Shown here: positions 1 to 12,427 of the stretch, one piece after another
Position numbering within the stretch: position 1 is the first letter of the stretch
How the letters are laid out: every line of letters starts with the position of its first letter
Origin: Diospyros lotus
Lineage: Eukaryota; Streptophyta; Magnoliopsida; Ericales; Ebenaceae
DNA: 64,000 nucleotides
Reading direction: 5' to 3'
Assembly (NCBI RefSeq): GCF_014633365.1
Contig: NC_068347.1
Location: 15,770,433 to 15,834,432 of the forward strand
The notes under the pieces: model-generated
Told to the model about the DNA's origin: nothing
The model's database searches: none
What the model saw: only the letters and a program-made list of their open reading frames with translations
Position numbers and translations under genes: made by a program

Positions 1-1361
1 TTTACCTTCAGTTATTTTCTTTTCTTCCTTTTTCTTTTTTCTTCCCTCCTCCTTCTTCCTCTCTTCTTTTTCCTCCCCTGCAACTCACGACAAACAGCTT
101 CTTCTTCCCTTTTCTTTTTTTTCTTTCTTCTTTCTTTTCTTTTTCTTTCTTCTTTTCTTCTTCTTCCTTCCTCCCATCTGTGTGCTACCTGCAACTCGCG
201 CATGGCCGCCCACCATCACCGGTTCCCGCTGCCTTCACCGGCTGCACCTCACCGTCGCACGACCCCCGCCGCTCACGACCATACTGCACCAGCAGCCACC
301 GCCTCACGAACCACTGCTGCCGACCCTGCGTCATGACGACCTGCTGGAGCTCGAGGCCATGGCTGCCATGGCCGCGGCTTCGCTTCTTTTGACCACTTTT
401 CGAGCCTCCACCGAGCACCAAGGTCGCTGCTGCACCTTGCTGGGCCATCGACTTGGCCGCGCCTCCCTCATTTTCTCTCGATCTCTCTCTCCTGCCCAGC
501 CCAAGCTCAAACGCTCTCTCGCATCTCTCGGCCTCCCCCAAGCTCTCTACCCCAGCTCTCTCTTTTGGCCATTTCTCTCTCTGCTGCAAGCTCCCTTTGC
601 TTCTTCCCCATTTGCTACTTCCCTATCTATTTATAGGCAAACATACCACCCACTCCACTACTTTGGCCATCACTCGACCCATTCCTTATTGCGTGCAAGT
701 TTCTCCAAATCTTGCAGCTACGTGGCTGATTTGTAGGGCATGGGTTTAAAGTTATCAAGGTATGGAGATTTGCAGAGGCGCATGTTACGTACATACATAT
801 AAATATATATATAATGATATATATATTATACTATATTAACAACAAATTTATACATTTAAACCTCAAATTTTATCATAAATTCATTAGAATAATTCTCTAA
901 TTGCAATAATATCCTCAAATACTGAATTAATTGACATTATAATACCGAAAACGCAAAATTAATAACTTTAAAGTTACTCGATTTGGACGATTTCGCCCCA
1001 GTGTTCTCATCGAGCAATTGTTTCATCCCGAAACCACTGAAGGGTTGCTTATTATGAAAAACTAAAGCGCCCCTAGGGTTTCGTTGATTTTTCGGGAGTC
1101 TCCTACAACAATTCGGTTTTACAGCCTAATTGGCAGCTGTATTTTAGCTGTATCGAAAATTGTTCCCAATGCAATTTATTTTAATATCATAAATCTTATC
1201 TCGAAACGCTCATCGAGATCATATCATTTTCCTTAAAAAAATTTACTCCGAGACATTCCCTGCAGTTGATTCGGTACTTATAACTGCTATCAATTCAATT
1301 TTTCGATATTCTAAACTTATTAAAATTACGTGACAACCTCATACAAATATGGGGTATTACA
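1..1361 (-). mobile_element. 3' LTR (truncated by window edge) of LARD-like LTR element
   Basis: This block is a diverged direct copy of about 6340-7788. Both share a polypyrimidine tract, a stretch rich in CTCTCTC, an AT-rich section and the same terminus, ggggtattaca. Read on the minus strand the LTR begins TGTAATACCCC at 1361. A polypurine tract abuts it at 1362-1373, so this is the 3' LTR of a minus-strand element. Open frames over the polypyrimidine part (180-750) are compositional artefacts. The 5' TG and target duplication on this side lie outside the window. Confidence 0.85.
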
Positions 1362-1373
1362 TTTTGCCCTCCT
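1362..1373 (-). other. polypurine tract of LARD-like element
   Basis: The minus strand reads AGGAGGGCAAAA directly before the LTR start TGTAATACCCC. It is the expected plus-strand primer site for reverse transcription and fixes the element's orientation. Confidence 0.75.
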
Positions 1374-4300
1374 TATAAAAATTTCGTACTCGAAATTTGA
1401 CACATATTCTAAACCTCAAAATTAGAACTCTTGGGCTGACCACACTTGTCAATTCCTAGATAACCCACTTGTCAACCACACATTCCTTTCGAATTTCTCT
1501 TTTAAAGCCACTAACCACATAACTCGGTCTTTGGGCCATGAGTCTCCACTCGAGCTCCTATCTAAGTTGGTACTCACATCATCATAATTAGCTCTCATAT
1601 CCATATCATCAATTTTCAATCTTTTTTTTTTTTTAAATCATCCAATCTATATACATATCACTTTCTTATTGTCGATTTCCCACGACGTCATTCATCTTGT
1701 ACTAATCAATCATGCTTTGATAATCTTCTAACCTTAACACAAAAGTCCTTAATCTTAATATATCTTGACTCTTATCAAATGAATCCTCGAAGAAGTATTC
1801 TTATGTCATCAAACTATTTCACATATACTTGGATCCTCAAACATCACATATCTTGTCATCACTAGGTTGTTTCACAGATTTCCAGACTGCCATAACAAGT
1901 CAATGGTCCTACCATATCATCTCGTTTATCACATGTCCTCAAATGATTTTTGTCCCCGAAACTAGCTATACCTCACCTTAAGTCATCACAAACTTAATTA
2001 TTGCTTGATCTTTACTTGAGCCAACATATTCGAGGTTTCTCATAAATTGTTGCTTCCTCATTCTCGTAGGTATTCATCACCTATTATAACCTCAAGTTTC
2101 TGACAATTGACCACAATCATCTTCTAATAATGTCGTATAACTATCTTATCAAGAAATTTTTACAATTAATAGATTCTATCTGTCTCCAAATCTTCCCTTC
2201 GTAATCTAACTTTTAATATCAATTGAAACCTAATGTTATCTTCCAATCTAGGAACACTAGTATCTATTCATCCATACCCATAACTCAAATAAGTCCTCGT
2301 ACTTTTCAAAGTGATCCTCAAATAACATTTTATATCGTTAGATTAACCATTTAATCCTCAAATTTGCTTGAACCAATCCTCGAGTAATAACATCTTATAT
2401 CAACTAACTCTAGTCTTGCTCGATCCTTAAGGCACCATCTCATGCCAATCATATTTGATCATACGGAAATGATCTAATTTCTTTCCTCGCATTTAACCAT
2501 CGGCTCTTTTGACTTCCAGTCAATCGTAGCACAGGTTTACTTACCAACTTGCAATCTCTAGACTTGCTCATTGACTCTATTGTCTACTTGTCTTGAAAAC
2601 AGTGCTATTAACTTTATTCGTACTATTTTAGCCTCTTAGTCCACACAATCTATGACATCATTATCGTCCAATCAAAATCTTGGGACCATTTACCCTCAAG
2701 CATCACAATGAAGAGCGTCACACGTAACCTTAATATTACAAGGGTCTACTTTACTCCTCGATTGCGCATCAAGCTTAGAAAATATCATAGCCTCTTGCAG
2801 CTATTTTATAATTCATCAAATTCGAGGTAAAGATATCAACTCTTAATTATCACCTCTTTCAAAGCCTGATCATTTACGTCCTCAACTTAACCTCTTATAA
2901 CTAAGCATCTACTAACCTGAAGCTATTATTGGCAATTTCATCATTAAGAAATAATCCCGTTAAATTTTTCGAGAATACCTCCTGGTATTTTCTATTTTTC
3001 TTATGGCTTTTCACTGACCCTAAGTGCATGTATCATATCTTAACAGGCTCCTTATTTCCAAAACTTACTGACATCACTCGGCGATACATCTCTTAATTTG
3101 CCCACCAGGCTATATACGAGTTCCATTCTCCAAAATCGAAAGTCTCGAATTTCTAATCGATCTATGTTTGCAGTTTTTCCTACTGCGATCCGTCATCCTG
3201 GCACATCTGTCATCACTTGATTTTCTCAATCACGCCCAAAGATTTGCACAATCTTCAATATGGAAATCCATAATTACACTGCCAGCTAAAGTAGGTAGGT
3301 ACTTTCGTCACCTACGGTACTCCAATCCTCGTTGGATTTCTTTCTGAAAACTATAAAGTTCCCTCATGAATCCTTAGATCCTCAATCAATTCTTTCAAGA
3401 AATTCCTCAAGAATCTCAAACTAATAATCATCTTCTGTGAACTTTATTTCCTTGCAATTAGTACTCTCAATCCACCATTCATCATGGTGCTTCTGAGTTC
3501 TCCTCGTCGGGTTGACCACCGACAACTTTATCTGATTCCGCAGGTTTATTTGACATACTAAACCGTAGTCACAACCTCTGTTGACTAGGTCTCTTTATCA
3601 TTTCTTTAGGGTTGATACGACCTATTAAGCAACTCTTTCATTTTTCGGTACCCAAACCCTACTTTGAACCGAGGTTGCCATCTCACAACTCACCGTCAAG
3701 GTTTTAGGCTAGCCATGCTCCATTACTTGAAATCTCCTCTACCAAGAATCTACTGACTCTCGCATTTCGTTCTTCAAATCCAGTTGACTATTGGCACACG
3801 ACCATCTCATGATCTTACTGCCATACTAGACACCGAGATATTCTACTCCACGAGCCTCGCATTGTTCGTCGTGTCACCCTCTCCCAAGATGATTGTGAAC
3901 TCCAATGCAATTTCTTATTTCATTTCGGGTTAATTCCCTAGGCTTCCGGCCTCGATCAATCACAGCTAGTGGCACACCTTGCATCCTAGACCATTAGGAC
4001 TTGGACCCATACAAGGTACAGACCCTACTGGGTTGTCTCAGATCTTCAGCATCTGATCATCTCCCATGCAGTCTACTATGATGCTTTGGTTGACGGGTCT
4101 CCCGTACCTTACCACAAGCCATCTATTAGCCATCTGCACGTGGATCCCTAGATCCAGATCTGTCACTGCGAACACCGAACCAGTAGTGCCGTCACGCTGC
4201 TAGAGTTCCTTATCCCGTCTCTACGAGTCACAGCGATTGCACCACCGTCACCTCATCAATTGGTGCAACTCATACGCCATCATTTGGCCATCTTCAGCCT

Positions 4301-5000
4301 CTTGCTTGACCCAATCCGTTGGATCCCTGATCTTTAGATCTCATAACCGAGACACTAAATGATCCTCAAAAATACTTATCATTTGATCCTAACTCTTTAA
4401 CTAGGCTATGTCACATGATTCGATCATCCTTGATAACCACAGTTATCCTACCATTTCTCATAATAATTTCGACTAATGACCTAAAATCAACAGTCTCTAA
4501 ATCTCTTGGATCCATAATCATGGTTACCGAGTCAACCTTACACCCGAATCATATCATTGGTTCCTAACTTCAATAGCTAGATCATTGTACTAGCTTTTAT
4601 CAGGCTTTTACTATTCACCGAGAATAGTAATCATATATTGGAATAGTGTCTGTACGTGAATAGTACACCAGGTAAGTTCCTAGGAAAGAGAGGTGGGTCA
4701 TAAATGGACATACTTAAATACCAAGTCTTTCCTTAGCCAAAACTTTCCTAGACATGCACTTCTACTACACAACACTTAAATCCAATAACCTCTAAGCCTT
4801 CAACCGACAATCCCTAAATCTCCTAAATAGGGATTTCATTTTATGAACTATTACTCTCTTTCCCCTAAACCTCCCATTGGGGCTCCTACTAACTGGTTCT
4901 ATCAATATCAGATCCTCTTAAGTCTCCAATTTGCTCTTCCCTACGGTTTAACTCTGATATCAACTACATCAGAGTCACTTAAGTCTTCCATTAAACTTAA
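1374..5000 (-). mobile_element. non-coding internal region of LARD-like LTR element
   Basis: About 3.6 kb lie between the two LTRs. I found no open frame of useful length on either strand and no recognisable gag, protease, reverse transcriptase, RNase H or integrase motif. Spot translation of the minus strand gives stops every few codons. LTRs of 2.8 kb around a non-coding interior of about 3.6 kb fit a large retrotransposon derivative (LARD). Such elements depend on enzymes from an autonomous partner. An alternative is an autonomous element mutated beyond recognition by eye. Confidence 0.7.
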
Positions 5001-5012
5001 GCTTTGATACCA
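5001..5012 (-). other. primer binding site (initiator tRNA-Met type)
   Basis: On the minus strand TGGTATCAAAGC follows the 5' LTR by two bases. It differs by one base from the TGGTATCAGAGC primer site of many plant LTR elements, which pairs with the 3' end of initiator tRNA-Met. Confidence 0.8.
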
Positions 5013-5014
5013 AC

Positions 5015-7788
5015 TGTAACGCCCTGCTTTTCGGGCGCATTATAACTTGGGACAATATTTTTTTTTCCTTTCAAATTATTCCTAAATCACATCATTTCTC
5101 ATATCCGTCCCAAAATTCCCATACATTTATCTCGAAAGAGAATTATTATATACATTAAGTGCGGAAGCAAGGATCGAACCTAATATCTTAATATTGATCA
5201 TAAATCAATTCTTACATCTTCATTCCTTAACATAACTTAGTACAAAACATAAGTTCTCAACTAATATTAACCCTAAATAAGGTTATACATCCTCATGCTT
5301 TCAAAACATCCAGAATTCAAAGTAGCAGAACTTAAATATAGGGGCTACATTACATACATTTCATTTATCATACACTATGTTAAGTGTCATTTCATGCCTC
5401 ATTCATCATCGTATCTGCTACAATCTCCATCTGGAACGTTTGAATATTCCAAGGGCAAACCCCAAGTTAGATAATGAATCATCTAAGTAAGGGTACATAA
5501 AACATATTTCGTGCATGAATGCAATGTCTTACTCATCGTAGGTGTTAACTGCACCCCTCATGCTACCTACCATTTTTACGGCCACCTCTTTCGAAGTCGA
5601 GGTGTATGAGGGCACCCTTGGTAAAGTAGCGGTGCTAGTTCGTACTCCATACGGCCACAATGCGTGTGATCAATGATATCAACGTGTACATATGCGTTTC
5701 ATAGCATGTCATGTATGCAATCTACGTGATGGATACATATCGGAACATGTCAATATGATGAAAGCATTCCCGAGGATCGGGTTTTTTTTTTTAAAACATA
5801 AATCACTTACAAACCAAGCATTTTTCCATAAAACTAAATTTAATTGGAAAGTACCACTTGCCTTCGCAACCTGATCAAGCTACCTCGATATTCGTGCTTG
5901 TCTAAAAAATTGTGCATCGCCTCGATTTGCGTGCCAATCTCAAAATTTGCACAAGTCACTTCAACTTAAGCCTCAAAGCATCATAATCACCATAGTTATT
6001 TAAATAAGCATCCAAAACCTATTTTCCATAATTTCTTGCATTTTCTTTATTTTTCTCTCTATTTTCCCTATTTTTCCTCAATAAATCCAAGCTAAATATT
6101 TCTGAAATATTTTCTCAAATATTTCACTACGACAATTCATAAAACAATATTCTTGAATTTTTGGAATTTTCTAAGAAATTTTACTTACCTTAACTTAGCA
6201 TCTCTGGCTTTCTCTGTATGCGTGTCATATCCTCAAAACGCGTGCCCAGACAATTTTTCTTGCCAAAATCTCCAGAAATTACTAAATATCCATTTCCTAT
6301 TTTTTCTAGCATTTTTCGAGATTTTCTCTATTTTTTTCTATTTGTCCTTCATTTCTTTTCTTTCTTTTTCTTTTATTTTTCTTCCCTCCTCCTTCTTCCT
6401 CTCTTCTTCTTCCCCCCTGCAACTCACGATCAGCAGCTTCTTCTTCCCTTTTCTTTTTTTTTCTTTCTTATTTCTTTTCTTTTTCTTCTTTATCATCTTC
6501 TTCTTCCTCTTCCTCTTCCTTCCTTCCTCCCACCTACACGCTGCCTGCAACTTGCACATGGCCGCCCGCCACCGCCGGCTCCCGCTGCCTCCGCCAGCTG
6601 CACCTCGCCGCTGCACGACCCCCGTCGCTCACGACCGCGCTGCACCAGCAGCCACCGTCTCACGAACCACCGCGACCAACCCTGCATCACAACGACCTGC
6701 TGGAGCTCGCGGCCATCGTTGCCATGGCCACGGCTTCGCTTCTTTTGGCCACTTTTCGAGCCTCCACCGAGCACGAAGGTCGCCGTTGCACCTTGTTGGG
6801 TCATCGACTTGGCTGTTGCCGACCGCCCCACCCAGCTCGAGCTTGCTGGAAGCTTGCGCTCGAGCTACCATGGCCGCGCCTCCCTCCCTTTCTCTTGATC
6901 TCTCTTTCTTGCCCAGCCCAAGCTCGAACTCTCTCTCTCTCGCATCTCTCGGCCTCCCCCAAGCTCTCTGCCCCAGCTCTCTCTCTCTTGGCCATTTCTC
7001 TCTCTATCGCAAGCTCCCTCTGCTTCTTCCCTATCTATTTATAAGCAAACACACCACCCACTCCACTACTTTGGCCATCACTCGACCCATTCCTTATTGC
7101 GTGCAAGTTTCTCCAAATCTTGCAGCTACGTGGCTGATTTGTAGAACATGGGTAAAGGTTGCAGGGCATGGGTTTAAAGTTATCAAGGTATGAAGATTTG
7201 CAGAGGCACTTGCTACGTACTTACATATAAATATATATATAATGCTATATATATTATATTATATTAACAACAAATTTATACATTTAAACCTCAAATTTTA
7301 TTATAAATTCATTAGAATAATTCTCTAATTGAAATAATATCCTCAAATATTGAATTAATTGACATTATAATACCGAAAACGTAAAATTAATAACTTTAAA
7401 GTTACTCGATTTGGACGATTTCGTCCTAGTATCTCACTGAGCTATTGTTTTATCTCGAAACCACTGAAGGGTTGCTTATTACGAAAAATCGAAGCCCCCT
7501 TAGGGTTTCGTTGATTTTTCGGGAGTCTCCTACAACAATTCGATTTTACAACCTAAATGACAGCTGTATTTTAGTTGTACTGAAAATCGTTCCCGATGCA
7601 ATTTCTTTCGATACCATAAATCTTATTTCGGAACGCTCATCGAGACCATATCATTTTCCTTAAACAATTTTACTCCGAGACATTCCCTGCAGTTGATTCG
7701 ATACTTATAATTACTATCAATTCAATTTTTCGGTATTCTAAACTTATTAAAATTATGTGACAACCTCATACAAATATGGGGTATTACA
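5015..7788 (-). mobile_element. 5' LTR (complete, 2774 bp) of LARD-like element
   Basis: On the minus strand the LTR runs from TGTAATACCCC (7788) to GGGCGTTACA (5015), with TG/CA ends and a primer site next to it. It matches the truncated copy at 1-1361 over its first 1.4 kb with scattered substitutions and indels; for example, a short insertion near 7145-7165 is absent from the other copy. That suggests an old insertion. A more diverged relative is the split LTR at 12428-13050 plus 24102-25949. The 346-codon plus-strand frame at 6153-7193 is low-complexity Phe/Ser/Leu sequence and is not called. Confidence 0.85.
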
Positions 7789-8718
7789 AGTTCCCTATCC
7801 ACGATTCTACTATTTACTGAAATAATTTTATTAGAAAAATATAGGATGAATCCCCGAGAAAGGTATAAATAGAAAGGGAAAGTACGATTTGAAATGCTTT
7901 ACAGCCTAAATGCTTTTCTTACATACAATTACAAAATAACAAAGAACTTATAAAATAATTTAAGAGCATCAAGAGAGAAAATATTTTTATTATAAAAATA
8001 TAATTATTTTTTATCATCAAAACAATATCAAAAGCAAAACATCAATGGTTCCTAACTTTGACTATAAACTGTTATCAATGTGTAAACTTATTGATAATCA
8101 CAATTGTATTGCCAAGTTCTCAAACAAACTATGTGAATTTCAAGATTTCGATTTAGGGACGATGATAGATAGTGCTAAGACATGTCGGAGACTTTATCTC
8201 CTAAAAAAAAAAAAAGGATTTCTAGGTCGGATCGATTCATCCCAACAACTGCTTAACCTCATAATTTAATACATATTGGTAAATTAAAAATTCAATTAGT
8301 TAAGTTGAAAATTTTATATGTTTATTAAAAAATTTAAAGAGTTAATGTAATATGAATAAACTCAAAAAAATAATTATCTTTGTTTTTTGTTTGGTACCCT
8401 CATTTTAAAATTAATAATTTATTTTCTTTTTTTTCTACATATAAGTAAAAAGGTTATAATTTTTTGAAAATTCTTATTAAAGTCACTTTTTGTTTCTATC
8501 TCACAAATTACCAAGAGCCAAAAATTTCTAGAAATACTAAACGACGAATTAGATAATAAACTATTAATTGATGTTTAATTTATTATTTTTTTTAATGTAA
8601 AACTTAAGTATAAAATGATGACTCAAGTGGTTGCTTGCTCAGGTAGCATAAACTCTAGAGTCAGAACTCAAGATCTCAAATTTGAGTTGTATTTAACTGT
8701 TCATCAACTGCTTGAGTG
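7789..8718. other. AT-rich sequence, no gene recognised
   Basis: This is flanking DNA between two mobile elements. Only short open frames occur, such as 74 codons at 8045-8269, and none has a recognisable motif. A TATA-like ggtataaatag lies near 7864 with no convincing transcription unit behind it. A run of A at 8204-8215 and general A+T richness are all else I see. Confidence 0.4.
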
Positions 8719-8730
8719 ATTTATACACTA

Positions 8731-9560
8731 GAAAATTTTATTCGCAGCCTCTCATTTTTCTCTTCACAGTCACTTTTTTAATATATCTAAAATATCATCT
8801 TTTAAAAAATCGTATTTACCCCTACTATTGCAGCCATTTTCTCCTTCAATTATCAATTAACTACTTGCCAGTCATAGTTAGCCATTCACATCAGAAACGA
8901 TGCGACAAAAAATAAAAAATAATTAAAAAAAAAAATACATACACAAATAAACACATATATACATACATAATCACATAGCCACAGCCACATATATACACAT
9001 ATACACATTCCTGCGTACACACATAGATATACAAATAAATAAATATATAAATACACACGTAGATACATATATATATATATGCACATATACATATATTTAT
9101 ATATATACACACAGTGGAGTGGCCATGACGGCCATATCCGTTGACGGTGACCCTTTTCATGGCCCTCGAACCATAGGGTTTGGGGCGCCTTGAAGCCCTC
9201 GAACCCTAGGGTTTGGGGGCGGCCTTCATGGCCCCCGCTGGCGGGTATGGTCGCTGTCGGCGAGTATGTGTGCGTGTGTGTATATATATATATTTGTATG
9301 TCTACATTGTATATGTGTATATATGTGTTTTTGATTTTGTAAATTTATCTTGTGAGCTTGTATTTGTAAACTAAAATTGTTGAGATTTGAAGATGTGTTA
9401 TAGAGATGAATGTGTGTTAATGGCTATGACTGTGTGAAAGAGGATATTTTTGGAAAACATTCGCTGCAAAGAGTTATTAAACTATCGTAAAAAATAAAAG
9501 AATAAAAATAATTTTTTAATGATTGCAAAGAGTCAAAAAGTGGCTGCAAATAGAATTTCC
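8731..9560. mobile_element. non-autonomous TIR element, Mutator-like (830 bp)
   Basis: The left end GAAAATTTTATTCGCAGCC and the reverse complement of the right end, GGAAATTCTATTTGCAGCC, are terminal inverted repeats with similarity continuing inward. The perfect 12-bp direct repeat ATTTATACACTA flanks the element at 8719-8730 and 9561-9572. A long duplication, a G at the outer end and no coding capacity suggest a Mutator-type non-autonomous element, although MULE duplications are usually 9-11 bp. The interior holds a CA/TA-rich simple repeat and a block with two copies of a ccctaggg-like motif. A second, damaged copy of the family surrounds the MULE at 46128-50991. Confidence 0.7.
8935..9110. 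repeat. imperfect (CA/TA)n simple-sequence tract
   Basis: Alternating acacatata/atacata purine-pyrimidine sequence lies inside the 8731-9560 element. A TG/TA-rich tract at 9263-9335 mirrors it on the other side. Reading frames over it (Tyr/Ile/Cys repeats on the minus strand) are artefacts. Confidence 0.8.
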
Positions 9561-9572
9561 ATTTATACACTA

Positions 9573-9919
9573 TAAGGCCGCTTATAAGTTCAACAGTGAC
9601 TGTACTAATATTAATGTTGTATTTGCATGTGTGGTTAGTGCATTGACTTCTATTGATTTTTTTTTTTCTTTTAAGTAACTCTCATTGATTACGAAAGAAA
9701 TAAGTTGTATCAGCTCCCAAATTAAGAATTGAAATGGGGAGGGGGCTTATTTCTAATTCTTTTTCGTAAAAACATATAAAAACTTGTAAACTTTTTCGTA
9801 ATTCTTAAAAGAACAACACAACTAATAGGTTACGCGTTTATTTCTACTATTTTCTTTTTTTAGGTACTTAAGAAATAAAAAAAGACAAACAAACAATTAG
9901 AAATGCGATCGAGATATGA
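9573..9919. other. AT-rich spacer, nothing recognised
   Basis: There is a poly-T run at 9657-9666 and otherwise unremarkable AT-rich sequence. No frame or repeat worth naming was seen. Confidence 0.4.
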
Positions 9920-10640
9920 TTAGGAATTAGTTTGACTAAGCCTTTTTTTTAGACCTTTTCATAACATATTTGACTAAATGTACTTTTAAACTATTAGTTA
10001 ATAGTTATGTGTTTAGTTTGAAATAACTGATAAACTATCAAAATATAATAAAAAAAAACGAAAATAAATATGCTATTAAATAATACAAAAATACATAAAT
10101 ATTTATTTTTAATAAAATTAATTATAAATTACTTTATATAAATGTATATATATGTTAAAATTACTATTATATATATATACAGAGACAGTGACAAGAAGAG
10201 ATGGACGGATGGTGAGGGCAGATAATGGGGACGACAACTAACAGTAGGGGCGACAGAGGAAATGAGGGTGATGGCGGATGATGGGGGCAACGGGCGATGA
10301 CTAGAAAAGTTGGGGCGATGGCGAATGGTGAGGTCGACAGCGACTGCCGAAAAAGCTAGGAACGATGGTGGACAGCGAGGGCGACAACAATGACTGGAAA
10401 AACTGGGGCGACAACAATAGGCGAGAGACAAAGTGTTGGAGAAGAATGGCAATGGCTAGAAATTGTTGAAAAAATTGAGGATAAAATGGTCATTTACTCG
10501 GTCAACTCAGTTTATTTAGTAATAATTTTTTTCAAAAGCTGATGAGTGAAAGCTTTTGTAAAAAGCTGATGTATGAACATTTAAGTTATATAGCTTGAAT
10601 GCTCTTTGTTAAAGTCAAACACTTATAATAAATAAACTAG
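9920..10640. mobile_element. possible non-autonomous DNA element with GC-rich core
   Basis: A core rich in gcgacgg/gatgg-type words (10195-10460) is flanked by AT-rich arms. Both arms contain words such as gtttgact, and the right arm has a twofold aaaagctgatg repeat (10533-10575). This layout resembles plant hAT- or PIF-type non-autonomous elements. I could not define matching termini or a target duplication, so the call and limits are tentative. The 107-codon minus-strand frame over the core is compositional. Confidence 0.25.
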
Positions 10641-11220
10641 GTAGCTTAAAACTACCATACCAATTTATAAGCAGTCAAATTGCACAGCCAAACGAAGCCT
10701 AGCTACAAGCAAAACTAAAATCTCAACTAGGAGGGCACTCTCTAGGAAATAAAACCCAAGGAACAAAAATAAGTGTGCCAAATAATCATCGACAGAATCA
10801 GTTTCTTGAACTACATGAGAGATTGAACATGGGCCAAGGTCGTCGAAACAAAGCCTAAATATCACCAAGTAACTTAGCATATAGATGATAATGCAAGGAT
10901 GCCTCTAAAGAAGATAAAACACATCGTGGCAATTGAATTAGAATTGATCCCCAGCGAAGACATGCCCTTGTTCCAACAAAGCAGCAACCCTTTCCACAAA
11001 GTACAGACCATCCACTACTATTTATAGAAGAACCCATCACCAACATCCTATCTAATCATGAACTAAGCCCCTTGCTACTGCTTCTGGTCATGAATTTTCC
11101 AAACAAGCACCATCCACGTTAAGCTTTCAAAATCGCATATGCGGACCACTTCTAGTCTCCAACATTACAAGTGCGAGACAACACCTCCCCCCTATCCCAA
11201 GCATGTTGCAATTTTGATGC
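10641..11220. other. unidentified sequence with moderate complexity
   Basis: The base composition is more gene-like than its neighbours, and the minus strand carries short open frames (10665-10880 and 10855-11046). No motif, start context or splice pattern lets me assign it. It could be a decayed LINE or gene fragment. Confidence 0.3.
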
Positions 11221-12190
11221 CAAAGCCAAAGCCCAATGAGCTTAATTAGTGTTTAATATATTAGGTTTTAACTTTGATATGTATGCACCACACACCACCA
11301 AAGAGAGGTGAATAAAATTTTGAATGATCTTCAAAATATTTTTGAGATAATAAACATATGATTTTATGCAAACAAATTTTTCAATAGAAGTGTCGTATAA
11401 TGCTTGAAAAAAGTAAATAAGACATAAAGATTTATAGTGGTTCGATCATTCCTAACCTATATTCACTACTCTAGCGTCTAACTAGAGATTTTCAAATTTA
11501 CTAAACAAAAAACGGATGGTAAACTGTTCAATACGACGACTAGCTATCCCACTAGCCTGCTAACACTTCACGCTAGGAAACTCTCACAAAGAAGAATAAG
11601 AAATACAAATCTTAACATAAAAATCTCACCACAAAATCTTGTTACAACAAGACTATAATAATTTTATAGAATAAGAGTAAGTCTTGAATGAGAAAAGATT
11701 GAAACAATGAAGCTTAAAAGTAATTTGAAGATATGATCTTTAAAATGTGCAAGTCTATTCTTTCAATAGCTTTTTGATCTTCAAAATGACTAGTATTTTT
11801 TGCCTTGAATGCCCTTGTAGATTTTTAGCTCTTGGAGATCGAAATGGCAAAGGATCAATCTGCAAAAAAACTAGCCGTTAGTGATTTCCCAAATAGAAAT
11901 TGTCAACAGTTTGTTTTGAAATTTGAGAAAGTAGTTGACAGTTTTTCCAAGCTTGAAAAGCAATTGACTATTTAACCTTGAAACATTTTTTCTAAGCTAT
12001 GAGAGTGATTTATTCTCTCTACTCAAATTAGGAAATAAATTAACTACAAAAGAAGGGAACTCATAAACTATGAAATAGAATAATTAGTTGACTAATGATT
12101 GAAGTTGCTCAAAATCTCTACACATAGAGATAAGAGTATCACTTTGTGAGATAGAACTTGATTTCTAGAGAAATTACTAACTCATTTGTT
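11221..12190 (-). mobile_element. LTR-like fragment, SIRE/Copia type (minus)
   Basis: The segment near 11262-11460 has the same order of words as the SIRE-like LTR at 52838: a ttagttttaa start, a gagaggtgaat stretch, and later agatttatagtggttcg (compare 53198-53215). No second LTR, primer site or polypurine tract could be placed, so it is reported only as a diverged LTR fragment. Confidence 0.4.
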
Positions 12191-12418
12191 GGCTCTAATG
12201 ACTAGCTAGTTGATCCTCTTACAAACAAAGTCAACAACTTAACTACATTTATATCAAGCTAGGCACATATGATGTATATGCGCCTGCTTGAGGGGGGTGT
12301 TAGCTTTATATTATTGTACATGCTTAACCTTGTACATAGTTATTTGTTCTCCGGAGTTGTGCTTATAGAGCTATATATATATATATATATACCTAATATA
12401 TGAATAAAATATTCAACA
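12191..12418 (+). mobile_element. 3' end of a Ty1/Copia element with short LTR
   Basis: A frame ending KLGTYDVYAPA and a stop (12256-12291) matches the usual C-terminal end of Copia RNase H regions of the Ale/Retrofit type. It is followed at once by a polypurine tract (ttgaggggggtg) and an LTR-like segment from TGTTAG (12298) to TTCAACA (12418), about 121 bp with an AT dinucleotide run. Nothing upstream of 12190 continues the pol frame, so this is a truncated remnant. Confidence 0.6.
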
Positions 12419-12427
12419 CTTTTTGCA

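Noticed and set aside
180..750. Overlapping plus-strand frames of 184 and 98 codons, and minus-strand partners
   Set aside because: They lie in the CT-rich part of an LTR, are His/Pro/Leu-rich, exist in several frames at once and are not conserved in frame with the copy at 6340-7130.
6153..7193. 346-codon plus-strand frame with Phe/Ser/Leu runs resembling membrane segments
   Set aside because: It is polypyrimidine-driven and sits antisense within a minus-strand LTR. The related LTR copies break the frame.
8931..9110. Possible CRISPR-like or regularly spaced array
   Set aside because: Simple alternating dinucleotide tract without unique spacers. No CRISPR-type array exists anywhere in this nuclear plant window.
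8886..9160. Minus-strand Tyr/Ile/Cys-rich frames that look like small membrane proteins
   Set aside because: They are translations of a CA/TA simple repeat.
9120..9240. Conserved ccctaggg/cttgaagg block as a gene fragment
   Set aside because: It recurs in the second copy of the same TIR element (51085-51175), so it is part of the element and shows no coding continuity.
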